A DNA stretch of 64,000 bases from Treponema sp. UBA4307 (lineage in GTDB: Bacteria; Spirochaetota; Spirochaetia; Treponematales; Treponemataceae): the NCBI GenBank assembly GCA_002394685.1, contig DGUP01000012.1, forward strand, positions 1 through 64,000. Reading direction: 5' to 3'. The position numbers were made by a program, and so were the translations under genes. The notes below the pieces were generated by a model. The model worked only from the letters and a program-made list of their open reading frames with translations, searched no databases and was not told the origin of the DNA. The stretch's first letter is position 1. Every line of letters begins with the position of its first letter. Shown here one piece after another: positions 33,892-42,403 of this stretch.

Positions 33892-34677
33892 ATGACAAAT
33901 ATCCTACTTACAATCTCTTATGATGGAACTGATTTCTGCGGCTGGCAGAGACAGGATAATCCTGATGGCAGTGAAGCGGCACGTACAGTTCAAGGGCAGA
34001 TAGAAGGTGCTCTTGAAAAAATGCTGAAGCAGAAGGTTAAGCTTTATGGTTCAGGCAGAACAGATTCTGGGGTTCATGCCAGGGCACAGGCGGCAAATTT
34101 TTTTTCTCCATTTGATTCAATCGGAGAAGTAAATTACGTAAGGGCATTGAATGGTCTTCTTCCAGGGGATATCCGTATTCATAAAGCAGAAAAAGTGCCT
34201 GATGATTTTAATTCACGTTTTTCGGCTACATCAAGAATGTATCATTATTTCATTCACTGCACTTCTGTCCCTGCTGCAAGAGATACGCGTTACTGCTGGG
34301 CAATTCCTAATCGTCCTGATGTAGATGTGCTTAATCAAATGTGTTCTCATTTGAAAGGTGAAATTGACTGCAAAACTTTTCAGGCTGCAGGGGACCAGAG
34401 TCTTTCAACAAATCGCTATATTGACGGAGCAAGATTTTTCTGGGATGAAAAAGACCCGGATCTTCTTGTATTTGAAATTGAAGCAAACGCTTTTTTGTGG
34501 AAGATGGTTCGTTCACTTACTGGAACCTTAATCACCATGGAAAAGAATGGGAAATCCGGAGATGATTTTAAAGCTGTTTTAGAAAGTCGTGACCGGAAAA
34601 AAGCAGGCCTTACTGCACCTCCTGAAGGCTTGTTTCTCTGGAAGATAAATTTTGACGGAATCAGGCGTCATGTTTAA
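33892..34677 (+). CDS. truA: tRNA pseudouridine synthase A
   Basis: Converts U38-40 in tRNA anticodon arms to pseudouridine (261 residues). The catalytic Asp58 lies in GSGRTDSGVHA, followed by ARAQAANFFSP and the later TruA motif EANAFLWKMVRSLTGTL. Start and length are typical. The 3' end overlaps the end of the convergent priA gene by 4 bp. Confidence 0.95.
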   Translation: MTNILLTISYDGTDFCGWQRQDNPDGSEAARTVQGQIEGALEKMLKQKVKLYGSGRTDSGVHARAQAANFFSPFDSIGEVNYVRALNGLLPGDIRIHKAEKVPDDFNSRFSATSRMYHYFIHCTSVPAARDTRYCWAIPNRPDVDVLNQMCSHLKGEIDCKTFQAAGDQSLSTNRYIDGARFFWDEKDPDLLVFEIEANAFLWKMVRSLTGTLITMEKNGKSGDDFKAVLESRDRKKAGLTAPPEGLFLWKINFDGIRRHV

Positions 34678-36680
34678 AGCATATTGACAGGATCTACATC
34701 TACTTCAATATAAACATCTTTTGGTGCCTTATAGCCCCGTACAAATGCAGCAGCCATTTTCTGAAGGGAGCGAATTTCTTTTCCCCTTAATATGATTTGC
34801 CAGCGGTGATTATTGTTAACCATTTCCAGCGGACATTCTGCCGGGCCTAAAATCTGTACATCAGGGCAGCAATTCATTTTTAAAATTCCTTTTGCTCCCT
34901 GACTTGCTACATAAGCTGCTTTTGGAATTTGAGAGCGGAAAACTAAGCGGAGCAGTCTTGTGTAAGGAGGAAAGGAAAGCATTTTTCTTGTCTCCAGTTC
35001 ATTTTTATAAAATTCTTCTGTTTCACCTTTTACAGCGTAAAGAATAGGTTCGCTTTCAGGTGAATAAGTCTGCACTAAAACTTTTCCGTCTGGAAAAAAT
35101 CTTCCCGCTCTGCCTGCAACTTGCGTAATTAAAGAGAATGTTTTTTCAGCGGCTCTGAAATCAGGTAAGTGCAGTGAAGTGTCTGCCAGAACAACCCCTA
35201 CAAGTTTAAGGTTAGGGAAATTCAATCCTTTTGCAACCATTTGAGTACCAAGGAGAATATCATATTCCCCATTCTTAAATGCAGTAAGTTTTTCTTCCAG
35301 TTCTCCTTTATGATTCAAGGCATCTGTGTCTACGCGGATAATTCTGGCAGCTGGAAATTTAGCCTTGACCTCAGCTTCAATAAATTCTGTTCCAAATCCT
35401 GAATATCCAACATCAAGTGACTGACATTTTGGACATACTTTTGGAGGTTCAAGGGAAAATCCGCAGTAATGACACCTGAGTCTTTTTTCTGCTTTATGAT
35501 AAGTCATACTTACAGAACAGTTTTTGCATTTCATTTCATAGCCGCAGCTGTTACAGCGGAAAAAATGGGTAAAACCTCTTCTGTTCAAAAAAAGAATGGT
35601 CTGTCTCTTTTCCTGCAAAGTATGCCTTATTTCATTTTCAAGTTCTTTTGAAAGACAGGAACCGCTTTTTGAATGACTGCTTAAATCTATTGTTTTAATC
35701 AGTGGCATCGCTCCACCAGCAAGTCTTTTCGTAAGGGTATGAACTTGTATTGTTTTCTTTTCAATTGATGCCCATGCTTCTACTGAAGGGGTTGCCGAAC
35801 CCATAACCAGAGGAATCTTTAAGGTAGAGGCTCTTTTCATTGCTACTTGTCTTGCATGGTAACGAGGTGCATTTCCTGCTTTATAGGAAGAATCATGTTC
35901 TTCATCAATGATAATCAGTCCTAAATCTGGAACAGGAGCAAATATCGCGCTTCTTGCACCAATAACAATTCTTGCTTCCTTATTTAATATTCTGTGCCAC
36001 TGCTTTAGTTTCTGGCTTGGAGTAAGCTGGGAATGTAAAACTGCAACGGTATTGCCAAAACGATGGGTTACAGCTTCCTGAACCTGTGGTGTTAATCCGA
36101 TTTCCGGCACAAGATAAATAATTCCTTTCCCCTGATTAAGAACTTTGTTTGCTGCTGTAAGAAAAACTTCTGTTTTTCCACTTCCGGTCATTCCATACAG
36201 ATAGTGAAAGTATCCCTGACTCACATCGAGAATACCCTCTGATGCAGCCTTTTGTTCGTCGCTTAACTCTTTTTCTTTTTCTGCAATAAAGTCATCATCT
36301 GAAGAAAAAACTGAATATTCACTTTCCCTTTTACCAAAGTTCATCATTGTGAAAACAGTTTCTCCGATGTTTGAGAGATAATAATCAGTCATCCATTTTG
36401 CAAGATCATATAATTCGTGAGTCAGAAGGGCTTCCTGGTCAAGGAATCTTTTGGCAGGACGAATCTTATCTTCACTGACTGCACAACTTTCCGGAAGACT
36501 TTCATAGCACCCGGTTATAAATCCTGTAAGATTTCTGTTTCCAAATCGGACTTCAACGCGGCGGCCAAAATAATCTTCACCGTCAGAAACTGTAATCTGA
36601 CTGTCAGAGTCTTCCGGTATTCTATAGGTGAATGCCTGATTCAGGGGCACATTTAATACAACATCAATATATTTTGTCAT
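34674..36680 (-). CDS. priA: Primosomal protein N' (replication restart helicase PriA)
   Basis: Superfamily 2 helicase (668 residues) that reloads the replisome at stalled forks. Visible features are an N-terminal DNA-binding domain (YIDVVLNVPLNQAFTYRIPE), Walker A GMTGSGKTEVF, Walker B-type IIDEEHDSSYKAG and GSATPSVEAW. The zinc-binding Cys cluster (CNSCGYEMKCKNC through CHYCG and CPKCQ) and the helicase motif QVAGRAGR are also present. The start at 36680 is chosen because family homology begins there. This leaves 17 bp after the UDG stop, whereas a longer reading would run into that gene. Confidence 0.93.
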   Translation of the reverse strand: MTKYIDVVLNVPLNQAFTYRIPEDSDSQITVSDGEDYFGRRVEVRFGNRNLTGFITGCYESLPESCAVSEDKIRPAKRFLDQEALLTHELYDLAKWMTDYYLSNIGETVFTMMNFGKRESEYSVFSSDDDFIAEKEKELSDEQKAASEGILDVSQGYFHYLYGMTGSGKTEVFLTAANKVLNQGKGIIYLVPEIGLTPQVQEAVTHRFGNTVAVLHSQLTPSQKLKQWHRILNKEARIVIGARSAIFAPVPDLGLIIIDEEHDSSYKAGNAPRYHARQVAMKRASTLKIPLVMGSATPSVEAWASIEKKTIQVHTLTKRLAGGAMPLIKTIDLSSHSKSGSCLSKELENEIRHTLQEKRQTILFLNRRGFTHFFRCNSCGYEMKCKNCSVSMTYHKAEKRLRCHYCGFSLEPPKVCPKCQSLDVGYSGFGTEFIEAEVKAKFPAARIIRVDTDALNHKGELEEKLTAFKNGEYDILLGTQMVAKGLNFPNLKLVGVVLADTSLHLPDFRAAEKTFSLITQVAGRAGRFFPDGKVLVQTYSPESEPILYAVKGETEEFYKNELETRKMLSFPPYTRLLRLVFRSQIPKAAYVASQGAKGILKMNCCPDVQILGPAECPLEMVNNNHRWQIILRGKEIRSLQKMAAAFVRGYKAPKDVYIEVDVDPVNML

Positions 36681-36697
36681 ATCTTCAGTCTGTTTTA

Positions 36698-37489
36698 TTA
36701 TTTCATGTAATCTGGAGCAAGACTTTTTAAATGACCTGCAAAAAATTTTAAATCGCTCCATGCCAGTCTTTTAAGGGACTCATCCCGAAGCAGAGCACTG
36801 GGGTGGTAGGTTGCAACGACAGGAATTCCATTGTAGTCAAGGAGTTTTCCCCTGACTGCATTAATTCCGTTATCTGTCTGAAGAAGATTCTGAATGGCAG
36901 TACGTCCAAGAGCAAGAATCATCTTAGGCTTAAGAATACGGATTTGAGTTTGAAGAAATACAGAACATGCTCCTGCTTCATCCGGCATTGGAGTTCTGTT
37001 CATAGGAGGCCTGCATTTTACGATATTTGCTATATAACAGTTTTTATTTCTGTCAAGGTAAATGGCATTAAGCATTTTATCAAGAAGCTGACCTGCTTTA
37101 CCTACAAAAGGTCGTCCTGTTTTATCTTCTTCTTCACCAGGTCCTTCTCCAATTACAAGAACCAGAGGGGTTGAGACTCCTTCCCCTGGAACAACATTCA
37201 GCCTGTGCTGTGAAAGGACGCAGTTGTGACATTTTTCAATTCTCTGTTTTAAGGTATCCAGAGTAAGAGGTTTTGGACTTACAAAGGATCCTTGTTCTTC
37301 CTGAGAAAGGGGGTCTATGTTTTTTATTTCAACAGATGAAGGTTCTTTAACTGGAACAATCCTTTCTTCCTGAATTACATCATCCTGAAACTGCACATTT
37401 TCCTGAAAATCTGGAGAAGAATAGCCCAAATTCCAGTCTGAAAATGTCTTTAAAAGTGTAAAAATTTTTTCTTTTTCCAATGCTGTCAT
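36698..37489 (-). CDS. Family 4 uracil-DNA glycosylase
   Basis: Fe-S uracil-DNA glycosylase (263 residues) that removes uracil from DNA. The family 4 motif A is GEGPGEEEDKTGRPFVGKAG. Cluster Cys residues are visible in CHNCVLSQHR (C-x2-C) and in CYIANIVKCRPP plus EAGACS. The active-site loop is ATYHPSALLRDE. About 85 extra N-terminal residues, variable and charged, precede the catalytic domain. AAGGAA precedes the ATG, and priA follows on the same strand, so the two DNA-repair/restart genes likely form an operon. Confidence 0.9.
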   Translation of the reverse strand: MTALEKEKIFTLLKTFSDWNLGYSSPDFQENVQFQDDVIQEERIVPVKEPSSVEIKNIDPLSQEEQGSFVSPKPLTLDTLKQRIEKCHNCVLSQHRLNVVPGEGVSTPLVLVIGEGPGEEEDKTGRPFVGKAGQLLDKMLNAIYLDRNKNCYIANIVKCRPPMNRTPMPDEAGACSVFLQTQIRILKPKMILALGRTAIQNLLQTDNGINAVRGKLLDYNGIPVVATYHPSALLRDESLKRLAWSDLKFFAGHLKSLAPDYMK

Positions 37490-37517
37490 ATGGGATTCCT
37501 TTTTTCAAATTGTAAGA

Positions 37518-37613
37518 CTAGTTTAAATCTTTATTGCTGTTAGTGCGTAAAAGACTCTGATAAAGCTGTTCCAGTTTTTCTGTTCTTGCTTCAATAGACC
37601 AAACTATAGCACA
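37518..37613 (-). pseudogene. Possible remnant of a glycosyltransferase C-terminus
   Basis: An open frame of 31 codons on the minus strand, with no start codon and closed upstream by TAA. It encodes WSIEARTEKLEQLYQSLL followed by a short polar tail. This resembles the common C-terminal helix of GT4 (group 1) glycosyltransferases, where a Trp is followed by a helix ending in LY..LL. No glycosyltransferase sequence is seen upstream. It probably marks a deleted gene, but the match is short. Confidence 0.35.
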
Positions 37614-37712
37614 TTATTCCATCTATGATAAGTTCCTTCACTTGTTAATTCCTTAATAAAACTGTAAATTAAGTATGTTTTATTTATGCTTATTTTATTT
37701 ACAGGATTTTTT

Positions 37713-38996
37713 ATGGAATATACAAAGACAAAAGAAACTGATTCTAAATTTACAGAACATTACCTTGGAAAAATTGGAGAATTAACCCTTAAGGGATCAA
37801 ATTTAAAAACTTTTGAAAAGCAGCTGGTGGCAAATCTTAGAAATGTCCTGGAAACTGTGGATGCACATGTTGCACTTAAGGCAGGACGTTTATATGTTCA
37901 CGCAACAAAGGAATCCTGCCCGGGAGTAGAATATGCACTTGACCATCTTTTAGGAATTACTGGATGGGCAAAGGTTATTGAAGTTGAAAAATCTGTTGAG
38001 GCAATTACTGATAAAGTTACTGAATTGTGTAAAGAAGCACGGGACAATGGAGCAAAAACTTTCAAAATTGATGCCCGCCGTGAAGATAAAGAGTTCCCTC
38101 TTGATTCCTATGGAATTGCCCGCCAGTGTTCAGCTCCGGCATATGATTCTGGAATTCTTTCCGTGGATGTTCATAATCCTGACTTAACAATTTATGTTGA
38201 AGTAAGAAATGAAGTATTTGTATACACTGATCATAAAAAGACCCATCGCGGCCTGCCTGTTGGTGTAAGTGGTAAAGGTCTGCTTCTTTTAAGCGGAGGA
38301 CTTGATTCTCCTGTAGCCGGATACAAAATGCTCGGCAGGGGAATGAAGATAGAATGTGCCTATTTCCATTCATATCCCTATACATCAGAAGAAGCTCAGA
38401 AAAAGGTTGAAGATCTGGCAAAAGTTTTAAGTGATTACGGTCTTGATACCCATTTGAATATAATTCCATTTACACAAGTTCAGATGGAAATTAAAAAGAA
38501 ATCTCCTGAAGCTTTTACAACCCTTATGTTGAGAGTTTGTATGATGAAGGCCTGCAATCTTCTTGCAGAAAGAATTAATGCAGATTGTCTTATTACAGGA
38601 GAAAGTTTAGGCCAGGTTGCAAGTCAGACAATCCAGAATATGACTGTAACGGAGCATTTTGCAGATAAACCTCTTCTTCGTCCTCTTATTGGTACTGACA
38701 AGGAAGATATTGTCCGCTGTGCAGAAAAAATCGGTTCTTACGGAATTTCAATTCTTCCTTATGAAGACTGTTGTGTTCTTTTTTCACCAAGACATCCTGT
38801 TCTAAAAGCTCAGATAGATGAAGCTGTTCAGATTTATGAAAATCTTGGTGTAGATGATTTGATAAAGAAGGCCTTTGAAGAAAGAAAAATCATCCGTTTT
38901 ACTGCCCGTGATAATCTTGCTGAAAAGTTTGCAACAAAAGCTTACACAAAAGAATCTGGTCTTTGTCTGGAAGACAGAAATTCTTCTCAGCAATAA
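37713..38996 (+). CDS. thiI: tRNA 4-thiouridine synthase ThiI (short form)
   Basis: ATP-dependent sulfurtransferase (427 residues) that installs 4-thiouridine at tRNA position 8 and can feed thiazole synthesis. It has an N-terminal ferredoxin-like region (LGKIGELTLKGSN), a THUMP domain at about 60-165 and a PP-loop SGGLDSPVAGYKM near 190. The motif GESLGQVASQTIQNM follows. There is no C-terminal rhodanese domain with its catalytic Cys as in E. coli (482 residues), so the sulfur must be relayed differently, as in Bacillus-type enzymes. The start at 37713 has AGGA 6 bases upstream and fits the family N-terminus. Confidence 0.93.
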   Translation: MEYTKTKETDSKFTEHYLGKIGELTLKGSNLKTFEKQLVANLRNVLETVDAHVALKAGRLYVHATKESCPGVEYALDHLLGITGWAKVIEVEKSVEAITDKVTELCKEARDNGAKTFKIDARREDKEFPLDSYGIARQCSAPAYDSGILSVDVHNPDLTIYVEVRNEVFVYTDHKKTHRGLPVGVSGKGLLLLSGGLDSPVAGYKMLGRGMKIECAYFHSYPYTSEEAQKKVEDLAKVLSDYGLDTHLNIIPFTQVQMEIKKKSPEAFTTLMLRVCMMKACNLLAERINADCLITGESLGQVASQTIQNMTVTEHFADKPLLRPLIGTDKEDIVRCAEKIGSYGISILPYEDCCVLFSPRHPVLKAQIDEAVQIYENLGVDDLIKKAFEERKIIRFTARDNLAEKFATKAYTKESGLCLEDRNSSQQ

Positions 38997-39008
38997 AACC
39001 TTTATATG

Positions 39009-39035
39009 CCCTTCATTTTTTCCGATAAGTGAAGG
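39009..39035 (+). other. Inverted repeat between thiI and the next gene
   Basis: CCCTTCA (39009-39015) pairs with TGAAGGG (39029-39035) across a 14-nt loop. There is no trailing T-run. The 3' arm abuts the GTG of the following gene, so it may influence its translation or end the thiI transcript inefficiently. Confidence 0.3.
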
Positions 39036-40214
39036 GTGAAGTTAAAGCTTTTTTCTAAAAACAAACAAATATTAATTTTCTCTGCTTTTATCCTTGTTTC
39101 CTCCTTTATTTTTGGACAGAATGTGTCGCAGGAATTGGCTGCAGGGGATTATTCTGCGTCTGTTGTTGATGAAACAATTCCCCTTATGCTTGAAGGAATC
39201 TGGGAAAATTCTAACAGATACGTGATTTTCGATTCATCTTATGTTGTAAAGAATAATGGCAGACGCATTCCTGAAATTGCATTAAAAAATTTCTATCAGT
39301 GGTACATAGATAGAACTGCAGAAAGTGATGCTTATTCAATCACTCATCCAAGACCTTTAAATGATTCAACCTCTAAAACTGCACAACAGCTGGAAATTCA
39401 TTTTGAACCATTAACTTATGAATTGTACACTTCAGCATATAATATGCCCGTAACTTTTTCCAATGGAACTACATTTGAAGCTGACCAGGAAATTAGCGGT
39501 GCATGGGATATGCAGGTAAAATATCCTCATGATAAAACTATATATCATATACCCCTGGCTGTAATTGGAAATAAACTGTATTTAAAATTTAAGCTTAGGG
39601 GAATAGATGAAAACACACAGGCTTATCCTGAGACAATGAATGGATTCTGGAGGGATGAGGGAAATGCCAGTGGAATTCTTGTTTGTCCTCCCGTTATAAA
39701 TGATGAACTCCTCAGTTATTACGTAACCGATGAAGGCTGTTACCACATACGCTACTGGGAAACAGACATGGAATATCAGGCAGATGGAATCGCATTTTTT
39801 AATGACGGAGAAAAAAGCTTTTCAGTTCCAAAACATTTAATTGCAGGAGACAGAAATTTTACTTGTGTTTTAGGAAGAAGAACGAAAATCAGGAATATTA
39901 CTAAGACTTCAAAAATTCCTGATGAATATACAACAAATTCTGTACTGGTAAAACGTACTGTTAGAAAAAGTGACGGCTCATATTCTGTAGAAACTCAGAA
40001 AACTTCAACAATCTGTGTTTTTGGAGAGCCTTATCTTGTTTTAACTGATGGCAGTAGAACTTTTGAAGAAATTCTTGCCCTTGCTGCAGAAAGAAAAAGA
40101 CCTCCAAAAAGACCTCTTTTCCCGGTAAGCGGAGGGCCTATTGATTTTGATTTCAGCATAAAATCTGATCCACCGGAAAGTTACGACAGACGTCTTTTGG
40201 ATTTAGGCAAATAA
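39036..40214 (+). CDS. Secreted hypothetical protein
   Basis: Exported protein of 392 residues with a signal peptide (KQILIFSAFILVSSFIFGQ, cleavage after about residue 28) and no lipobox. The mature protein is rich in aromatic and acidic residues and has a repetitive beta-rich look (YVIFDSSYVVKNNGRRIPEI; LEIHFEPLTYELYTSAYNMP). I recognise no domain. The GTG start is the only plausible one ahead of the signal peptide, with the ribosome site (GAAGG) unusually close. Similar proteins are common in treponemes without a known role. Confidence 0.65.
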   Translation: MKLKLFSKNKQILIFSAFILVSSFIFGQNVSQELAAGDYSASVVDETIPLMLEGIWENSNRYVIFDSSYVVKNNGRRIPEIALKNFYQWYIDRTAESDAYSITHPRPLNDSTSKTAQQLEIHFEPLTYELYTSAYNMPVTFSNGTTFEADQEISGAWDMQVKYPHDKTIYHIPLAVIGNKLYLKFKLRGIDENTQAYPETMNGFWRDEGNASGILVCPPVINDELLSYYVTDEGCYHIRYWETDMEYQADGIAFFNDGEKSFSVPKHLIAGDRNFTCVLGRRTKIRNITKTSKIPDEYTTNSVLVKRTVRKSDGSYSVETQKTSTICVFGEPYLVLTDGSRTFEEILALAAERKRPPKRPLFPVSGGPIDFDFSIKSDPPESYDRRLLDLGK

Positions 40215-40241
40215 ACCGAAAAAAAACAAAAGCCTGCTTCG

Positions 40242-42266
40242 TTAAAGCTTTGGAACTCTTGGTTTAGCAAGATTTTTTAACATATTTTGCAAAAGTTCAT
40301 GGCTTTTTTCTGCATCAACTTCTTTGGAAGGTTCATGGTATTGAACAAGCTGCTTCGGTATTTCATCCAGAAAGCGGCTCGGTTCACATTCAATATTGGA
40401 ATTCATCCTTCTTCTGTGCTGGCAGGAAGAAATAAGAAGTCTGTCCTGGGCCCGTGTTACTGCAACGTAAAAGAGTCTGCGTTCTTCTTCAACAGCAGCG
40501 TCACCTCCTTCTTCTACAGCCCTCATGTGAGGCATAAGCCCTTCTTCTGCACCTGCAATAAAGACTACCGGGAATTCAAGTCCCTTGCTTGCATGAACCG
40601 TCATCAAATTGACTTTACCCTTGTCCTGTTCATCATCCAGATCATCCCTGGAGAGCAGGGTAATTCTGTTTAAATATGCATAAAGACTTGTATCATCATA
40701 CTGAGGATTATTTTCCCACTGTTCCATTGAGCGGATAAGGCTTTCAATATTCTGGTACTTAAACCGGGCAGCCTTTTCACTTTTAGGATTTTCACAAATG
40801 AGGTAATCAAAGTAGTTTATTTCATCAACCATTGACTGAACCTTTTTACTCAAGCCTTTACCGCTGAGCATTGATTTGCATCCTTCAATGATACTAACAA
40901 ATGCTGACAAGTCAAAACGTGTATTCTGGCTTACAGGGCATGCTTCTTCCGGACATGTTGTAATCGCTTCAATTGCATCCCAGAGGGAACAGTTCATGTC
41001 TTTTGCAACTGTATTGATTGCTTCAATTGTAGTTCTTCCAATTCCTCTTCTCGGAGTATTAATAATTCTTAAAAGGTTTATGTCATCATCATGATTTGAA
41101 ATAACTCTGAGGTAAGAAATAATGTCCTTGATTTCTTTTCTTTCAAAGAAGCTTGTACCGCCGCTCATAACATAAGGAATATTTGCTTCAAGAAATGCTT
41201 CTTCAATAGGGCGGCTCTGAGTATTTGCCCGCATCAGTACGCCGAAATCATCGTACTTACGTTTTTCTTCCATGGCAATTCCCTGAATGCTTTCAGCAAT
41301 AAAATCTGCTTCTGCCGCTTCATTTTCCGGCATATAGATTTCAATCGGCTTTCCGCTTCCATTTCCAGACCAGAGTTCCTTGTCTTTGCGGTTTGTATTG
41401 TGGGCAATAACTCCATTTGCTGCAGCAAGAATTGTTTCCGTAGATCTGTAGTTCTGTTCAAGACGGATTTCCTGCATGCCCTTAAAATCTTTTTCAAAGT
41501 TAAGAATGTTCTGATAATCTGCACCACGCCAGCTGTATATGCTCTGGTCATCATCACCAACAACTGCAATATTTTTGTCTGCCAGAAGATGCATGAACTC
41601 GTACTGCTGATGACTTGTATCCTGAAATTCATCAACCATGATGTACTTGTAACGGTCTCTGTATCTTTTTAGAATTTCCGGATTTTCCCTGAAGAGTTTT
41701 ATTGGGAGAACAATTAAATCATCAAAATCCACTGCGTTATATAATTTAAGGCCTGACTGGTAGTTTTCGTATAAATCCCTGTACATGTCTGTATCAGTCT
41801 GCCAGCTTTTCCGGCCTGTTTTAATGTCACTGATAAGGGCTCCAATCTTATAAAGATCCATGGCGTCCTGGGAGTAGTGGAGCTCCCTTCCGGTTTCTTT
41901 TATGAGGGATTTTCTGTCTGTTTCATCATAGATTGAAAAATTCGGCCTCCATCCCAGGGCTTCAATTTCCTGTCTTAAAATGCGAACTCCAAAAGCATGA
42001 AAAGTGCTGATTGTAAGATTCTGAAGTTTTTTCCCTGTTAAATCTTTTACTCTTTCTTCCATTTCCTTTGCGGCTTTGTTTGTAAAAGTCAGGGCCAGAA
42101 TCTGGCTTTGAGGAATGCCTTTTTCCAGCATGTTTGCAATTCTATATGTAATAACCCTTGTTTTTCCGGAACCTGCTCCTGCAATTATCAGAATTGGTCC
42201 TTCCAGGGTAGTTACAGCCCTGTACTGTTCCGGGTTTAATTTATCTTTAAGACTTTCTTCCAGCAT
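40242..42266 (-). CDS. UvrD/PcrA-type DNA helicase
   Basis: Superfamily 1A 3'-5' helicase (674 residues) for repair and replication. It has the N-terminal Q-motif LNPEQYRAV, Walker A AGAGSGKTRVI, DEFQDTSHQQYE (motif II), GDDDQSIYSWRGA (motif III) and LEQNYRSTETIL (IV). LMTVHASKGLEFPVVFI (V) and VAVTRAQDRL (VI) complete the set. The start is taken at 42266, just before the Q-motif; a longer reading to 42401 would begin at TTG and run over the hexokinase promoter and operator, so it is unlikely. It is divergent from hexokinase. The C-terminus ends without the zinc or RNA-polymerase-binding tail usual in PcrA. Confidence 0.9.
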   Translation of the reverse strand: MLEESLKDKLNPEQYRAVTTLEGPILIIAGAGSGKTRVITYRIANMLEKGIPQSQILALTFTNKAAKEMEERVKDLTGKKLQNLTISTFHAFGVRILRQEIEALGWRPNFSIYDETDRKSLIKETGRELHYSQDAMDLYKIGALISDIKTGRKSWQTDTDMYRDLYENYQSGLKLYNAVDFDDLIVLPIKLFRENPEILKRYRDRYKYIMVDEFQDTSHQQYEFMHLLADKNIAVVGDDDQSIYSWRGADYQNILNFEKDFKGMQEIRLEQNYRSTETILAAANGVIAHNTNRKDKELWSGNGSGKPIEIYMPENEAAEADFIAESIQGIAMEEKRKYDDFGVLMRANTQSRPIEEAFLEANIPYVMSGGTSFFERKEIKDIISYLRVISNHDDDINLLRIINTPRRGIGRTTIEAINTVAKDMNCSLWDAIEAITTCPEEACPVSQNTRFDLSAFVSIIEGCKSMLSGKGLSKKVQSMVDEINYFDYLICENPKSEKAARFKYQNIESLIRSMEQWENNPQYDDTSLYAYLNRITLLSRDDLDDEQDKGKVNLMTVHASKGLEFPVVFIAGAEEGLMPHMRAVEEGGDAAVEEERRLFYVAVTRAQDRLLISSCQHRRRMNSNIECEPSRFLDEIPKQLVQYHEPSKEVDAEKSHELLQNMLKNLAKPRVPKL

Positions 42267-42308
42267 AGGGACTGATTCTAAATTCAATAAATTAAAATGT
42301 AAAGGTCT

Positions 42309-42322
42309 TGGAAACGTTCCCA
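42309..42322. promoter_or_regulatory. CRE/LacI-type operator upstream of hexokinase
   Basis: TGGAAACGTTCCCA is a near-perfect 14-bp palindrome of the CcpA/LacI operator type (one mismatch). It sits 3 bp upstream of the predicted -35 of the hexokinase promoter. A perfect version of the same site occurs before glgC at 61150-61163, and both are followed by AATCT. Confidence 0.65.
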
Positions 42323-42325
42323 ATC

Positions 42326-42353
42326 TTGAATTTTCCGTCATATATGGTAAAAT
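42326..42353 (+). promoter_or_regulatory. Predicted hexokinase promoter
   Basis: TTGAAT (42326-42331), a 16-bp spacer and TAAAAT (42348-42353). The transcription start would be about 45 bases before the ATG. A weaker alternative (TTGATT at 42357) lies downstream. Confidence 0.5.
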
Positions 42354-42403
42354 AGTTTGATTTTTAAAATCAGGTAGAATAATACAAATTTTCGGGAGCA
42401 AAT

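Noticed and set aside
39021..39028. TCCGATAA before the secreted protein gene
   Set aside because: No matching -35 and only 7 bases before the start codon.
42267..42401. N-terminal extension of the UvrD/PcrA helicase to a TTG at 42401
   Set aside because: It would cover the hexokinase promoter and operator, lacks a ribosome site, and the family Q-motif begins after 42266.
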